A DNA stretch of 49,854 nt from Roseicyclus sp. (GTDB lineage: Bacteria; Pseudomonadota; Alphaproteobacteria; Rhodobacterales; Rhodobacteraceae): positions 1 to 49,854 of the forward strand of contig JAGYJU010000015.1 of NCBI GenBank assembly GCA_018401965.1. Reading direction: 5' to 3'. Shown in pieces: positions 17,699-26,841 of the stretch. Each line of letters starts with the position of its first letter. The stretch's first letter is position 1. The notes beneath the pieces were generated by a model. That model worked only from the letters and a program-made list of their open reading frames with translations. It was not told where the DNA came from and ran no database searches. A program made the translations under genes and the position numbers.

Positions 17699-19171
17699 TC
17701 ATTGGGTCCAGCTTACGCCTGTCAGGTCATTGGCCTGTGTGGGCGAATTTGCCCAAAGACCTTGGATGGCGGCATTGGCCACACCGGTCTTGGCCAGTTG
17801 GAACAGGTAGCCGTTGACGTAATCGCCCGCGATCATTTCCTGCATCTGCACCATCAGCGCCGACCGCGCCGCCGGGTCCGACGTGGTGGCCAGTGCATCG
17901 TTCAAGGCCACGAACTCTGGCCGTGCATATTGGAAATAATAGTCGGGTCGGGCGTAGATGTTGATGTCCATCGGTTCGGTATGGCTGACGATGGTCAGGT
18001 CGAAATCGCGGCCACGAAACACCTGTTCCAGCCATTGTGCCCATTCCAGGTTGGTGATCTCGGTCTCGATCCCCACGGCACGCAGCTGTGCGGCGATGAT
18101 TTCGCCACCCCGCCGGGCATAGGCGGGCGGCGGCAGGGCCAGGCGCAGGGTCAGACCATCCGGTGCGGCCTCGGCCAACAGCGCGCGCGCGGCGTCGGGG
18201 TCATGGGCCGACAGGCCGGTAAGATCGACGTAATCGGGATGGTGCGGCGCGAAATGCGTACCGATGGGGGTGCCATAGCCGAACATCGCCCCGTCGATGA
18301 TATCTTGCCGGTTGATCGCATGGGCAATGGCCTGGCGGATGCGGACATCATCCAGCGGTGCCTGGGCATTGTTCATCGCCAGGATGGTTTCGCCTTCGGT
18401 CGAGCCGACGATGACGGAAAACCGCGGATCGGCCTCGAATTGCGCCAGCGTTTCGGGCGCGGGGAAATTCGGGAAGGCATCGACATCGCCCGCCATCATC
18501 GCGGCAAAGGCGGCGTTGGGGTCGCTGATGAAGCGGAAGGTCGCCGCCTCAAGCGCTGCCGGCGTGCCCCAATAGGCGTCATAGCGCACCAGGTCCACCC
18601 GGTCGCCCTGCGCCCAGTTGGCAAAGCGGAACGGGCCGGTGCCGATGGGGGCGGTGGCGTTGGTATCGGCGCTCTCGGCGGCCACGATCACCGCGTCGCC
18701 CCAGGCCATGTCGAAGAGGAAGGCACCATCTGGCCCGTCCAGCGTGACCCGCACGGTCAGCTCATCCACCGCCTCGACGCTGGTGATATTGGCAAAGATC
18801 GCGGGCTGCGCATTGGTCGAGCCTTCGGCGCGCGCCCGGTCAAGCGTGAACACCACATCCTCGGCGGTCAGGGTGGTGCCGTCGTGAAACGTCACGCCGC
18901 CGCGCAGGGTGAAGGTGTAGGTGGTGCCATCCGCGGAAATCTGCCAGCTTTCGGCCAGGCCGGGGTTCACGGACCCGTCCGGGCCAAACCGCGTCAAGCC
19001 TTCAAAGACATTGGCATAGACCACCTCGTCGATCGCGGCGGCAGCGCCCGCGGTCGGATCAAGGTTTGGCGGCTCCAGCACCATGCCGATGGAAATATCG
19101 GCCTGCTGGGCCATCACGGCCCCGGCGCTGAACACCCAGATCGCCACGCCCCGGCGTAGGTGATGGATCAT
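17699..19171 (-). CDS. Periplasmic peptide-type ABC transporter substrate-binding protein
   Basis: A 490-aa family-5 solute-binding protein (dipeptide/oligopeptide/nickel type). A signal peptide (MIHHLRRGVAIWVFSAGAVMA) precedes the mature sequence QQADISIGMVLEPPNLDPT. Family blocks include NVFEGLTRFGPDGSVNPGLAESW, VTFHDGTTLTAEDVVFTLDRA, GTGPFRFANW and VRIRQAIAHAINRQDII. The ATG at 19171 is supported by GGGAGA upstream. No permease or ATPase gene lies beside it, so it either serves a transporter encoded elsewhere or is an orphan binding protein. The ligand is probably a peptide or related cation-bearing compound but is not determined. Confidence 0.92.
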   Translation of the reverse strand: MIHHLRRGVAIWVFSAGAVMAQQADISIGMVLEPPNLDPTAGAAAAIDEVVYANVFEGLTRFGPDGSVNPGLAESWQISADGTTYTFTLRGGVTFHDGTTLTAEDVVFTLDRARAEGSTNAQPAIFANITSVEAVDELTVRVTLDGPDGAFLFDMAWGDAVIVAAESADTNATAPIGTGPFRFANWAQGDRVDLVRYDAYWGTPAALEAATFRFISDPNAAFAAMMAGDVDAFPNFPAPETLAQFEADPRFSVIVGSTEGETILAMNNAQAPLDDVRIRQAIAHAINRQDIIDGAMFGYGTPIGTHFAPHHPDYVDLTGLSAHDPDAARALLAEAAPDGLTLRLALPPPAYARRGGEIIAAQLRAVGIETEITNLEWAQWLEQVFRGRDFDLTIVSHTEPMDINIYARPDYYFQYARPEFVALNDALATTSDPAARSALMVQMQEMIAGDYVNGYLFQLAKTGVANAAIQGLWANSPTQANDLTGVSWTQ

Positions 19172-19366
19172 GATTTGGTCTCCCTGCTGATGACGTGCGC
19201 GCATCATGGCGGGGTGCGTTGGAAAAATCTTGCGAAAAATGTCGGGACGTAAACCTGTCTGGCCACTACGACCCTGGTCGCATGCAAGATCCGTTCGGCT
19301 TGTGGCGCCTGATGCGATGCACTACCACGATGGCAATTTTGTATTGGTGTAAAAGGTAGGCGGCGC

Positions 19367-19978
19367 ATGTCGAAATCCGAAAGGCAAAGCGCGATCGTCC
19401 CTCTCTTTCAGACTGGCTCAGGCCAGTTGCACCCAAGGCGTACCTATATCTGCTTCGGCGTGGCGCGCGGCGGCACCAGTGCGGTGGCGGGCACCTTGCA
19501 ACGGCTTGGGGTTTTCATGGGCGAGGATCTGCCCAACAATTACGAAGACCCGCGTTTCGGGCCGGGCAGATCCACCGCTCAGATGCAGGCCACGATCACC
19601 GCACGCAACGCCGCCCACATGGTCTGGGGGTGGAAATTCCCGGCGGCGGCCAATTATCTCGAACCGCTGCACGACAGCCTGCGCAATCCCTACCTGGTGG
19701 TCGTGTTCCGCGACGCGGCCGCCACGATGAAGGGGCATGTGCGCTGGCACAATCGCGACATTGTGCACGCTGCCCATGAAGTGCTGATGCAGCAGCAGAA
19801 AAACTGGTATCTCCTCGAACGTTGGAGAGTGCCTACCTTGCTGATTTCCTACGAGAAAGCGCTTTTGTCACCCCGGCTTTTCGCCACCGAACTGGCGCAG
19901 CTGACTGGGATGCCGCCCCCGGATGACCAGGCCCTGTCCGGGATCGAAGGCTTCCTTGCCCCCGGAAGCTACAAATAG
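19367..19978 (+). CDS. Sulfotransferase-like P-loop protein
   Basis: A 203-aa protein with a sulfotransferase-type 5'-phosphosulfate-binding loop, CFGVARGGTSAVAGTLQRLG (about residues 29-48), and a candidate 3'-phosphate strand and helix VVVFRDAAATMKGHVRWH (about 107-124). It is short for a sulfotransferase but appears complete. It would transfer sulfate from PAPS to an unknown acceptor, possibly a surface glycan. It stands alone, with 195 bp of upstream sequence that is clearly less GC-rich than average and may hold its promoter. Confidence 0.7.
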   Translation: MSKSERQSAIVPLFQTGSGQLHPRRTYICFGVARGGTSAVAGTLQRLGVFMGEDLPNNYEDPRFGPGRSTAQMQATITARNAAHMVWGWKFPAAANYLEPLHDSLRNPYLVVVFRDAAATMKGHVRWHNRDIVHAAHEVLMQQQKNWYLLERWRVPTLLISYEKALLSPRLFATELAQLTGMPPPDDQALSGIEGFLAPGSYK

Positions 19979-20108
19979 CGGCGGGCCCCGTTCTGCCGCC
20001 TGCCGTCGCAAAACTGTCATTCGAAGCCTACCCGCCGTGTTCGAATCGGGTTAACGAATTACCGGGGCGGAGGGTTTCATAAACCACTTCTTGACGACCG
20101 GGGGCTAC

Positions 20109-20306
20109 ATGACCGTGCCGACTTCGAATGACATTCTTGCCGTGGCACCCGATGCTGTTGCCGCCTTCATCATGCAACATGCCTCGACCAAGACGCTCAG
20201 CCGTATGGTCAAGCGGCTCAACCGCGACCTGCTCGAGGGCGATGCCGTCGCGCGGGCCATGGCCGCGCGGGCACTCGATCACCTCGGGCTGATGGTCGCG
20301 GACTGA
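20109..20306 (+). CDS. Small conserved-looking protein of unknown function
   Basis: A 65-aa, mostly helical protein (MTVPTSNDILAVAPDAV, then KTLSRMVKRLNRDLLEGDAVARAMAARALDHLG). There are no membrane segments and no metal motifs. The charge pattern of the second half resembles a small protein- or nucleic-acid-binding helix pair, but I recognise no family. Its last 28 bases overlap the 3' end of the convergent M20 gene, so the two transcripts must overlap. Confidence 0.55.
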   Translation: MTVPTSNDILAVAPDAVAAFIMQHASTKTLSRMVKRLNRDLLEGDAVARAMAARALDHLGLMVAD

Positions 20307-21595
20307 TCCGGCGCAGGCCGCAACAGCAACTCCGCAAGGCTCAGCGCCATGATCTTGGCACTGTCCAACATGTCCTGGACCCCCACCCATTCATCGGGCT
20401 GATGCGCCAGCTCCAGGATGCCCGGCCCGTAGGCGATGCAGTTTTTCAGCCGCCCGATGCGGTCGATGTGTTTCTGGTCATAGGTGCCCGGCGACACCAC
20501 GAAATCGGCCTGCCGGTGCAAGACCCGTTCGATGGCGGCGGCCACGGTGGTCACGATCGGGGCCCCGCGATCGGTCATCGTGGGCTGAACCTCGAACAGG
20601 TCGCGGATCTCGTAGGCGAAACCGGGCCTGCGCGCGCGCACCCGTTCCATCATCGCGGTGATCTCGGCCTTCACCTGGCCGATGTCTTCTTCGATCAGAA
20701 AACGCCGGTCGATGGTGATGCGGCAACGGTCGGGGACACAGGGCGCAGGCAGGCCGGTGTAATCGGCATCCTGTTCCACCGCGCCGCCATGAATTGCATT
20801 GATGTTCAGCGTCGATTGTTTCGCGCCATCGGGCACCACCGGCATGGCGGTGCGCTTGCCCGCCAAAAGCGGAAACAGCGTTTCCTCCATTTCGGCCAGG
20901 ACCGCGCCCATGTGGCGCACGGCGCAATCGCCCAGGAAGGGCATCGACCCATGGGCGATGCGGCCATGGGTTTCGATCTCGGCCCACCAGACGCCGCGAT
21001 GGCCCAGGCAGATGCGATCCTTGTTCAGGGGTTCCGGGATGATGACATGCTGTACCCGGTCGGGGCTGAAATAGCCCTGTTCGGCCAGGTAGGCGACACC
21101 GCCATAGCCCCCCGATTCCTCGTCTGCCGTGGCGCTGATCTCGATGGCGCCGTGGAATTCGGGATGGACCTCGATAAAGGCCTCGGCGGCGATGATGCTG
21201 GCCGCCAGCCCCCCCTTCATGTCGCAGGCCCCCCGGCCATAGATGCGCCCGTCGCGCAACAGCCCGCCAAAGGGGTCGACGCTCCAGCCATGGCCCGGCT
21301 CGACCACGTCGTGATGCGAATTGAAATGCACGCAATCGCCCGGCCGCCCGCCCGCGCGGCGCGCGACGATGTTCCAGCGCGGGTAGGTGTCGCTATCGGC
21401 GGCCGCGCCATGGGCGCGCACCAATTCCACCGCAAATCCCGACGCCGCCAGCCGCGCCGCCAGGTAATCGCAGATCTCGCGATAATTCAGACCCGGCGGG
21501 TTCAGCGTGGGAATCCGGATCAGGTCCTGCGTCAGCGCGACGAGGTCGGCCTCGCGCGCGGCAATTGCCTGCAACATTTTGTGGTCAGCATCCAT
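20279..21595 (-). CDS. M20-family deacylase (ArgE/DapE type)
   Basis: A 438-aa metallopeptidase-family amidohydrolase. Zinc ligands are visible in FNSHHDVVEPG, in GRGACDMKGG and in SATADEESGG (the Glu-Glu pair), with the dimerisation-domain region HGRIAHGSMPF and the C-terminal GPGILELAHQPDEWV. The family removes acyl groups from amino acids (acetylornithine, succinyl-diaminopimelate) or cleaves small amides; the substrate is not settled by sequence. The start at 21595 (MDADHKMLQAI) follows family pattern. It is transcribed away from the two small membrane-protein genes. Confidence 0.87.
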   Translation of the reverse strand: MDADHKMLQAIAAREADLVALTQDLIRIPTLNPPGLNYREICDYLAARLAASGFAVELVRAHGAAADSDTYPRWNIVARRAGGRPGDCVHFNSHHDVVEPGHGWSVDPFGGLLRDGRIYGRGACDMKGGLAASIIAAEAFIEVHPEFHGAIEISATADEESGGYGGVAYLAEQGYFSPDRVQHVIIPEPLNKDRICLGHRGVWWAEIETHGRIAHGSMPFLGDCAVRHMGAVLAEMEETLFPLLAGKRTAMPVVPDGAKQSTLNINAIHGGAVEQDADYTGLPAPCVPDRCRITIDRRFLIEEDIGQVKAEITAMMERVRARRPGFAYEIRDLFEVQPTMTDRGAPIVTTVAAAIERVLHRQADFVVSPGTYDQKHIDRIGRLKNCIAYGPGILELAHQPDEWVGVQDMLDSAKIMALSLAELLLRPAPDQSATISPR

Positions 21596-21693
21596 GCCGC
21601 AAATCTTGCGCTGCCCTGCAGGCCGCCGCAAGCCCTGCCATTTCGCTCGAACCTGTCCTATATGTCAGGGGAATGGTGAAGGGGATGGTGCGG

Positions 21694-21957
21694 ATGATCC
21701 TTGGTCTTGGTCGAATGTTGATCCTGATGCTGGCCCTGTTGTCGGTGGTCTACGTGAGCCTGTTTCTCTACCTGCGCGCCGGTGTCCGGATGCGCCTGGA
21801 AGAAGACTGGGTGATGGCCGGCCGCCCCGGCGACCGCGACGCCTGGATCGACGATCGCCTGTCCCCCGTGGCGCGGCGCATCCGCACATGGCTGATCTTT
21901 CTGGTTTACGTCCTGCCCCTGGCGGGATTGAGCCTGTATATCTACGTCACCAACTAA
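21694..21957 (+). CDS. Small two-helix membrane protein upstream of DUF1523
   Basis: An 87-aa inner-membrane protein with one transmembrane helix near each end (LILMLALLSVVYVSLFLYL and WLIFLVYVLPLAGLSLYIYV) and a hydrophilic middle (RMRLEEDWVMAGRPGDRDAWIDDRL). I recognise the arrangement as usual in Rhodobacterales, where it stands before a DUF1523 gene, but no function is known to me. Several ATGs are possible (21673, 21685, 21694); only 21694 has a well-spaced AAGGGG (21679-21684). Confidence 0.7.
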   Translation: MILGLGRMLILMLALLSVVYVSLFLYLRAGVRMRLEEDWVMAGRPGDRDAWIDDRLSPVARRIRTWLIFLVYVLPLAGLSLYIYVTN

Positions 21958-21969
21958 GGAGCGTGGATC

Positions 21970-22575
21970 ATGCGCTGGCCCCGGATCATCTTTCTCGCCA
22001 CTCTTGCCCTGATCTTCGGGGCGCTGCTGCACTATACCCTGCCGCAGCGCGACATTGCCCGCATCACCGGCACGGAAATCATCCGACAGGATTTTTCCGG
22101 CCTGAACCGGATCTTCTATGCCCAGGGTGACAGCGGCAATGCCCAGACCGAAAGCCGCGATCTGCGGCTGATCAACGCCGTGCTCGCCTCGGGGGCGGTG
22201 ATGGTCTACCGCAACGAGGATACAGGCTTTGGCTGGCCACCCTATTTCAAGCTCGACAGCGCCGATCTGCATGCCGAGGCCGCGAACCTGACCTCGACCG
22301 GGGCCGATCCGCAATGGGTGGCCATCACCCATTACGGCTGGCGCTCGCGGCTCTTGACCACCTATCCCAATGCCATCGGCATCCACCCCGTCGCGGGCCC
22401 GGATGTGACCCTGGTCCCCTGGCTTGCCCTCGTGATCCTGCTGGGGTTGGCGGTGCTGGCCTTCATGGCCTGGCGCATCTGGGAACGATTCGAGGATCGG
22501 GTGATCGACCCGCTGCGTGACCGGGCCGCCGTGACCTGGGCCAAGCTGCGCGACAGGGCCTCTGGTCGCGGCTGA
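21970..22575 (+). CDS. DUF1523 family membrane protein
   Basis: A 201-aa protein with an N-terminal transmembrane anchor (WPRIIFLATLALIFGALL) and a C-terminal helix (VTLVPWLALVILLGLAVLAF) flanking a periplasmic domain with RIFYAQ and the motif VYRNEDTGFGWPPYFKLDSADL, characteristic of DUF1523. AAGGAG overlaps the stop of the preceding gene and sits 7 bases before the ATG, so the two are translated as a pair. The function is unknown; a structural role in the cell envelope is a guess. Confidence 0.85.
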   Translation: MRWPRIIFLATLALIFGALLHYTLPQRDIARITGTEIIRQDFSGLNRIFYAQGDSGNAQTESRDLRLINAVLASGAVMVYRNEDTGFGWPPYFKLDSADLHAEAANLTSTGADPQWVAITHYGWRSRLLTTYPNAIGIHPVAGPDVTLVPWLALVILLGLAVLAFMAWRIWERFEDRVIDPLRDRAAVTWAKLRDRASGRG

Positions 22576-22580
22576 CCGCT

Positions 22581-22601
22581 TCTTCGTTTTCCAAATATCC
22601 C
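22581..22601 (+). repeat. Intergenic repeat core copy 2
   Basis: The core CGTTTTCCAAATATCCC preceded by TCTT lies between the convergent DUF1523 and aldehyde dehydrogenase genes. It is followed by a GC-rich stretch with GCCCGC/GCGGGC complementarity rather than the longer hairpins of copies 1 and 3. Confidence 0.65.
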
Positions 22602-22646
22602 CGCCGGAGGCATCCCGCCCGCGCCCCGCAGGCACGGGCGGCGGGC

Positions 22647-24998
22647 CTATTCGCCGTAGGGCACCCAGATCGTCTTGACCTGGGTCGCCTGGTCCAGAAA
22701 GGCGCGCCCCTCCGCCTCGGGGGTCATCCAGTCCGGCGCGCGGGTGTTGATCCAGGTCCGCTTGAGGTTGCCGGCCGATGCGGTTTCCAGCCTGGCGGGG
22801 TCGATGCCGCCTGCGAAACTCCAGAGCGCATCGACATCGGCATGGGCGGCCAGCACCAGTCCAAGCTCTTGCGCGCCGCCGGTCACGATATTGACCACGC
22901 CGCCCGGCACGTCCGAGGTGTCGAGCACCTGGTAGAAATCCGTCGCCGCCAACGGATAGGCGCCGGAGGGCACGATGACCACGCGGTTGCCCATGGCAAT
23001 GGCCGGCGCGACGAGGGATATCATCCCGAGAAGCGGCGCGTCATCGGGCGCGAGCGCGCCGATCACGCCCACCGCCTCGCGCATGGCAAGTGCGATGCCG
23101 CGCATCGGCACCTGCGCCACGCGCCCGTCCATCTTGTCGGCCCAGGCGGCGTAGGAAAACAGCCGCTCGAGGCTGGCGGCAACCTCCGCCTCGGCGCGGG
23201 CTTTCGATGCGCCGGTCATGTCCCGCAGGCGGGTGGCGAAATCATCGGGGCGCGCCGACAGGTTTTCGGCGATGAAATACAAGACCTGTGCCCGGTTATG
23301 CGCCGTGGCCCGTGTCCAGCCGGACGCCCCGCGCGCGGCCTCGACCGCGTTGCGGATATCCTTGCGCGATCCCGCGCCTGCATGCCCCAACAGCTTGCCG
23401 CGCGGTGACCATATGGGCGTGGCATAGCCGCTGTCGGGCCGGGCCTGTTTGCCGCCGATGTAATTCTTGGCGGTGCGGTCCAGCGCGGGCGCCTCGATCC
23501 GGTCGGGGGCGGCAACGGGGGCATGGACCCGCGCCGGGGCCGCCTTGCCCTTGGGGCGCAGATAGGCGGTCAGTCCTTCCCAGCCACCCTCGCGGCCAAA
23601 ACCGCTTTCGCGCAGCCCGCCAAAGGGGGCGCTTGCGTCGAACAGGTTGGTGGCATTCACCCAGACCACGCCCGCGGCCAGTTTCGGCGCGATGTCGAGG
23701 GCAAGGTTGAGGTTTTCCGACCAGACGCTTGCGGCCAGCCCGTAGCGGGTGTTGTTGGCCAGCTCGACCGCCTCGGACGGCGTGCGAAAACTGGTGGCGA
23801 CCAGCACGGGCCCGAAAATTTCATCCTGCATCAGGGGTGATGCGGGCGACAGGCCGGTGATCAGGGTGGGCGGAAAAAAGCACCCCTGCTCCGGCAGGGG
23901 GATGGGCGCATGATGGGTTTCACCTTCGGCGTTGGCGGCCAGCATCGCGGTGATGCGCGCCTGTTGCACCGGGTCGATCAGCGCGCCGATGTCGATGGAT
24001 TTGTCCAGCGGATCGCCGATGCGCAGCTTGGCCATGCGCGCCTTGATCCGGGCATAGACATCTTCCGCGATGCCTTCCTGCACCAAGAGCCGCGATCCCG
24101 CGCAACAGACCTGCCCCTGGTTGAACCAGATCGCGTCAACCAGCCCCTCGATGGCGCTGTCGATATCGGCGTCGTCAAAGATGATGTAGGGCGATTTCCC
24201 GCCAAGCTCCAGCGTCAGCCCTTTGCCGGTGCCGGCGGTTTGCCGACGGATGCGGCGGCCCACCTCGGTCGATCCGGTAAAGGCGATTTTCGCCGTGCCC
24301 CGATGGGTCACGATCGCCTCGCCGGTCGCCCCGTCGCCGGTGACGATGTTGACGACCCCCTTGGGCAATCCCGCCTCGCGGCAGATATCGGCAAACAGCA
24401 GCGCGGTCAGGGGCGTGTATTCGGCGGGTTTCAGAACCACCGTGTTACCGGCGGCGAGCGCGGGCGCGATTTTCCATGCCAGCATCAACAGCGGGAAATT
24501 CCACGGGATGACCTGGCCGCAAACACCGATGGGTTGGTGCCCCGGCATTTCGGCATCGCGCAGCTGTGCCAACCCCGCATGGTGGTAGAAATGGCGCTGG
24601 GCCAAGGGGATATCGACATCGCGGCTTTCGCGGATCGGCTTGCCATTGTCGAGCGTTTCCAGCACCGCGAAAAGACGGCTGTGTTTTTGCAACAGGCGGG
24701 CCAGCGCATAGAGGTATTTCGCCCGCGCATGGCAGGGCAGTTTCGCCCATTTCGGAAAGGCTTTTGTCGCTGCGGCGACTGCGGCCTCCACATCCTCGGC
24801 GGTGCCTTGGGTGATCTGCGCCAGCTCTGCGCCGGTGGCCGGGTTGCGCGTGGCAAAGGTCTCGCCCGGCGCGGTGAAGCGGCCATCGATGAAATGGCCA
24901 AAACCGGGGCCGCGCGCGGCGATCCATGCCAGGGCCTCGGCGGCGCTTTCGGGGGCGGGGCCGTAATCCATCGAGTCGAAAATCTCGGCTGTGGTCAT
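22647..24998 (-). CDS. Two-domain aldehyde dehydrogenase, ALDH16 type
   Basis: A 783-aa protein with two aldehyde-dehydrogenase domains in tandem. Domain 1 (about 1-480) is complete: ELGGKSPYIIFDDADID holds the catalytic Glu region, GQVCCAGSR the nucleophile (Cys298 by alignment to ALDH2). Domain 2 (from YIGGKQARPD, about residue 505 on) keeps the fold (YPLAATDFYQVL, GGVVNIVTGG) but has no catalytic cysteine. This is the ALDH16 architecture, of which bacterial members are known to be active. The gene follows deoC with an ATGA overlap option at 25013; the ATG at 24998 has a GAGGG upstream. Oxidation of the acetaldehyde released by DeoC is the likely role. Confidence 0.88.
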   Translation of the reverse strand: MTTAEIFDSMDYGPAPESAAEALAWIAARGPGFGHFIDGRFTAPGETFATRNPATGAELAQITQGTAEDVEAAVAAATKAFPKWAKLPCHARAKYLYALARLLQKHSRLFAVLETLDNGKPIRESRDVDIPLAQRHFYHHAGLAQLRDAEMPGHQPIGVCGQVIPWNFPLLMLAWKIAPALAAGNTVVLKPAEYTPLTALLFADICREAGLPKGVVNIVTGDGATGEAIVTHRGTAKIAFTGSTEVGRRIRRQTAGTGKGLTLELGGKSPYIIFDDADIDSAIEGLVDAIWFNQGQVCCAGSRLLVQEGIAEDVYARIKARMAKLRIGDPLDKSIDIGALIDPVQQARITAMLAANAEGETHHAPIPLPEQGCFFPPTLITGLSPASPLMQDEIFGPVLVATSFRTPSEAVELANNTRYGLAASVWSENLNLALDIAPKLAAGVVWVNATNLFDASAPFGGLRESGFGREGGWEGLTAYLRPKGKAAPARVHAPVAAPDRIEAPALDRTAKNYIGGKQARPDSGYATPIWSPRGKLLGHAGAGSRKDIRNAVEAARGASGWTRATAHNRAQVLYFIAENLSARPDDFATRLRDMTGASKARAEAEVAASLERLFSYAAWADKMDGRVAQVPMRGIALAMREAVGVIGALAPDDAPLLGMISLVAPAIAMGNRVVIVPSGAYPLAATDFYQVLDTSDVPGGVVNIVTGGAQELGLVLAAHADVDALWSFAGGIDPARLETASAGNLKRTWINTRAPDWMTPEAEGRAFLDQATQVKTIWVPYGE

Positions 24999-25009
24999 CT
25001 GTGCCGCCC

Positions 25010-26023
25010 TCATGCCATCGGATGCCGCCAGCTTGCCGAATAGGCGCCGGTGGCGTGGTGTTCGAGTTGCCGTTCGATATCGCCCAAAAGCGAGGATGCC
25101 CCGAAGCGGAACAGGTCGGGGCGCAGCCAGTCGTTGCCCAGTTCTTCTTTCATCAAGGACAGGTAGACCAGCGCGTCCTTGGCCTTGGAAATGCCGCCTG
25201 CGGGCTTGTAGCCGATCTTGATCCCGGTTGCGGCCTCGTAGGCGCGGATCGCGCGGATCATGGTGAGCGAAACGGGCAGGGTGGCATTGATGCTTTCCTT
25301 TCCCGTGCTTGTCTTGATGAAATCGGCCCCCGCCATCATGCAGATCATTGAGGCGCGCGCGACATTGCGCAGGCTGCCAAGTTCGCCCGTGGCCAGGATC
25401 GCCTTGACATGGGCGGGGCCGCAGGCGGCGCGGAAACCGCGCATTTCATCGTAAAGCGCCTGCCAGTTGCCGGTCAGGACGTGGCGGCGGGAAATCACGA
25501 TGTCGATCTCTGCCGCGCCCGCCTTGACGCTGTCCTCGATCTCGCGCACCCGCAGGTGATAGGGCGACAGGCCCGCCGGAAAGCCGGTGGACACGGCGGC
25601 GACCGGAATGCCCGAGCCGTCGAGTGCCGCGACGGCGGTTTCCACCATCTCGTGATAGACGCAGACCGCGCCGGTGGTCAGCGGCGGCAGCCCAAGGGCG
25701 GCAAGGATATCGGCGCGCACCGGTTGGCGCGCCTTGGCGCAGAGCCGCCGCACCCGGCCCGGCGTGTCATCGCCCGCCAGCGTCGTCAGGTCGATGCAGG
25801 TGATCGCGCGCGCCAGCCATGCGGCCTGATAGGCCTTTTTCACCGTCCGCCTGCCCGGAAGCGTGGCGGCGCGGCGTTCGATGGCAGAGGTATTGGCCTG
25901 CACCGAACGAACCCAATCCAGATCAAGCGCCATGCCGGGATTGCGGGGGCGATGAAGCTGCGGCAGGTGGTCGGCCGGGGCGGCCTGGTCTACGGGCATC
26001 AAGGGGGTGGGGTGATCGGACAT
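25010..26023 (-). CDS. deoC: Deoxyribose-phosphate aldolase
   Basis: A 337-aa class I aldolase that splits 2-deoxyribose 5-phosphate into glyceraldehyde 3-phosphate and acetaldehyde. The Schiff-base lysine is Lys237 in DFIKTSTGKES; VKAILATGEL and GIKIGYKPAGGIS carry the other active-site residues. At 337 aa it belongs to the longer DeoC type with a proline-rich N-terminal extension (first 30 residues). It is translationally linked to the downstream aldehyde dehydrogenase, which suits a deoxynucleoside salvage pathway; deoA or nucleoside kinases are not in the window. Confidence 0.95.
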   Translation of the reverse strand: MSDHPTPLMPVDQAAPADHLPQLHRPRNPGMALDLDWVRSVQANTSAIERRAATLPGRRTVKKAYQAAWLARAITCIDLTTLAGDDTPGRVRRLCAKARQPVRADILAALGLPPLTTGAVCVYHEMVETAVAALDGSGIPVAAVSTGFPAGLSPYHLRVREIEDSVKAGAAEIDIVISRRHVLTGNWQALYDEMRGFRAACGPAHVKAILATGELGSLRNVARASMICMMAGADFIKTSTGKESINATLPVSLTMIRAIRAYEAATGIKIGYKPAGGISKAKDALVYLSLMKEELGNDWLRPDLFRFGASSLLGDIERQLEHHATGAYSASWRHPMA

Positions 26024-26163
26024 GGGCGAAACCTGTCACGCGACCCCGGCCTTGGCAAGCATGACGCGGCGGTGGATCGGGGCGGCCTTGCGGGCGGATT
26101 GGGGCCGTGACAGGGCGCGCACAAGGGGCTAACAGGGCGGCGATTGTCCCAGAGGTGCCGCCG

Positions 26164-26841
26164 ATGACTTTTGATCGTTCCATCAAGATCGCCCCGTCGA
26201 TCCTGTCTGCCGATTTTGCCGATTTCGGCCGCGAAATTCGTGCCATCGAGGATCAGGGTGCGGATTGGGTGCATGTCGACGTGATGGACGGGCATTTCGT
26301 GCCGAACCTGACCTTTGGCCCGATGGCGGTAAAGGCGTTCCGGCCGCATGTGAAAACCGTGATGGATGTGCATCTGATGATCGCGCCGGTCGATCCCTAT
26401 ATCGATGCCTATGCCGATGCGGGCGCGGATGTGTTGACCGCCCATGTCGAGGCGGGGCCGCATATCCACCGCACGCTTCAGGCGATCCGCGCGGCAGGGA
26501 TGAAGGCGGGGGTGGCGCTAAACCCCGGCACGCCGGCGCAGGCGGTGGCACATCTCTTGGACCTGGCCGATCTGGTCTGCGTGATGACCGTGAACCCCGG
26601 GTTCGGCGGGCAGAAATTCATCGACATGACCGCCAAGGTGCGCGAGCTGTGCGCGATGATCGGCGACCGCCCGGTTCACATCGAGATCGACGGCGGCATG
26701 GACCCGGTCACCGCGCCCTTGATGGTGGCGGCGGGGGCCGATGTTCTGGTCGCGGGATCGGCGGTGTTCAAGGGCGGATCGGTGGATCAGCCGCAGGTCT
26801 ACGGCGCCAATATGTCGGCGATCCGGGCCGCCGTTTCCTGA
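26164..26841 (+). CDS. rpe: Ribulose-phosphate 3-epimerase
   Basis: A 225-aa TIM-barrel enzyme that interconverts ribulose 5-phosphate and xylulose 5-phosphate in the pentose phosphate (and, if present, Calvin) pathway. Diagnostic strings are APSILSADFADFG, HVDVMDGHFVPNLTFG (metal ligands), MDVHLMI, VNPGFGGQKFI and IEIDGGM. The ATG at 26164 follows GAGGTG with normal spacing. It is divergent from deoC, an arrangement that puts two pentose-phosphate enzymes back to back, and convergent with ccr. Confidence 0.97.
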   Translation: MTFDRSIKIAPSILSADFADFGREIRAIEDQGADWVHVDVMDGHFVPNLTFGPMAVKAFRPHVKTVMDVHLMIAPVDPYIDAYADAGADVLTAHVEAGPHIHRTLQAIRAAGMKAGVALNPGTPAQAVAHLLDLADLVCVMTVNPGFGGQKFIDMTAKVRELCAMIGDRPVHIEIDGGMDPVTAPLMVAAGADVLVAGSAVFKGGSVDQPQVYGANMSAIRAAVS

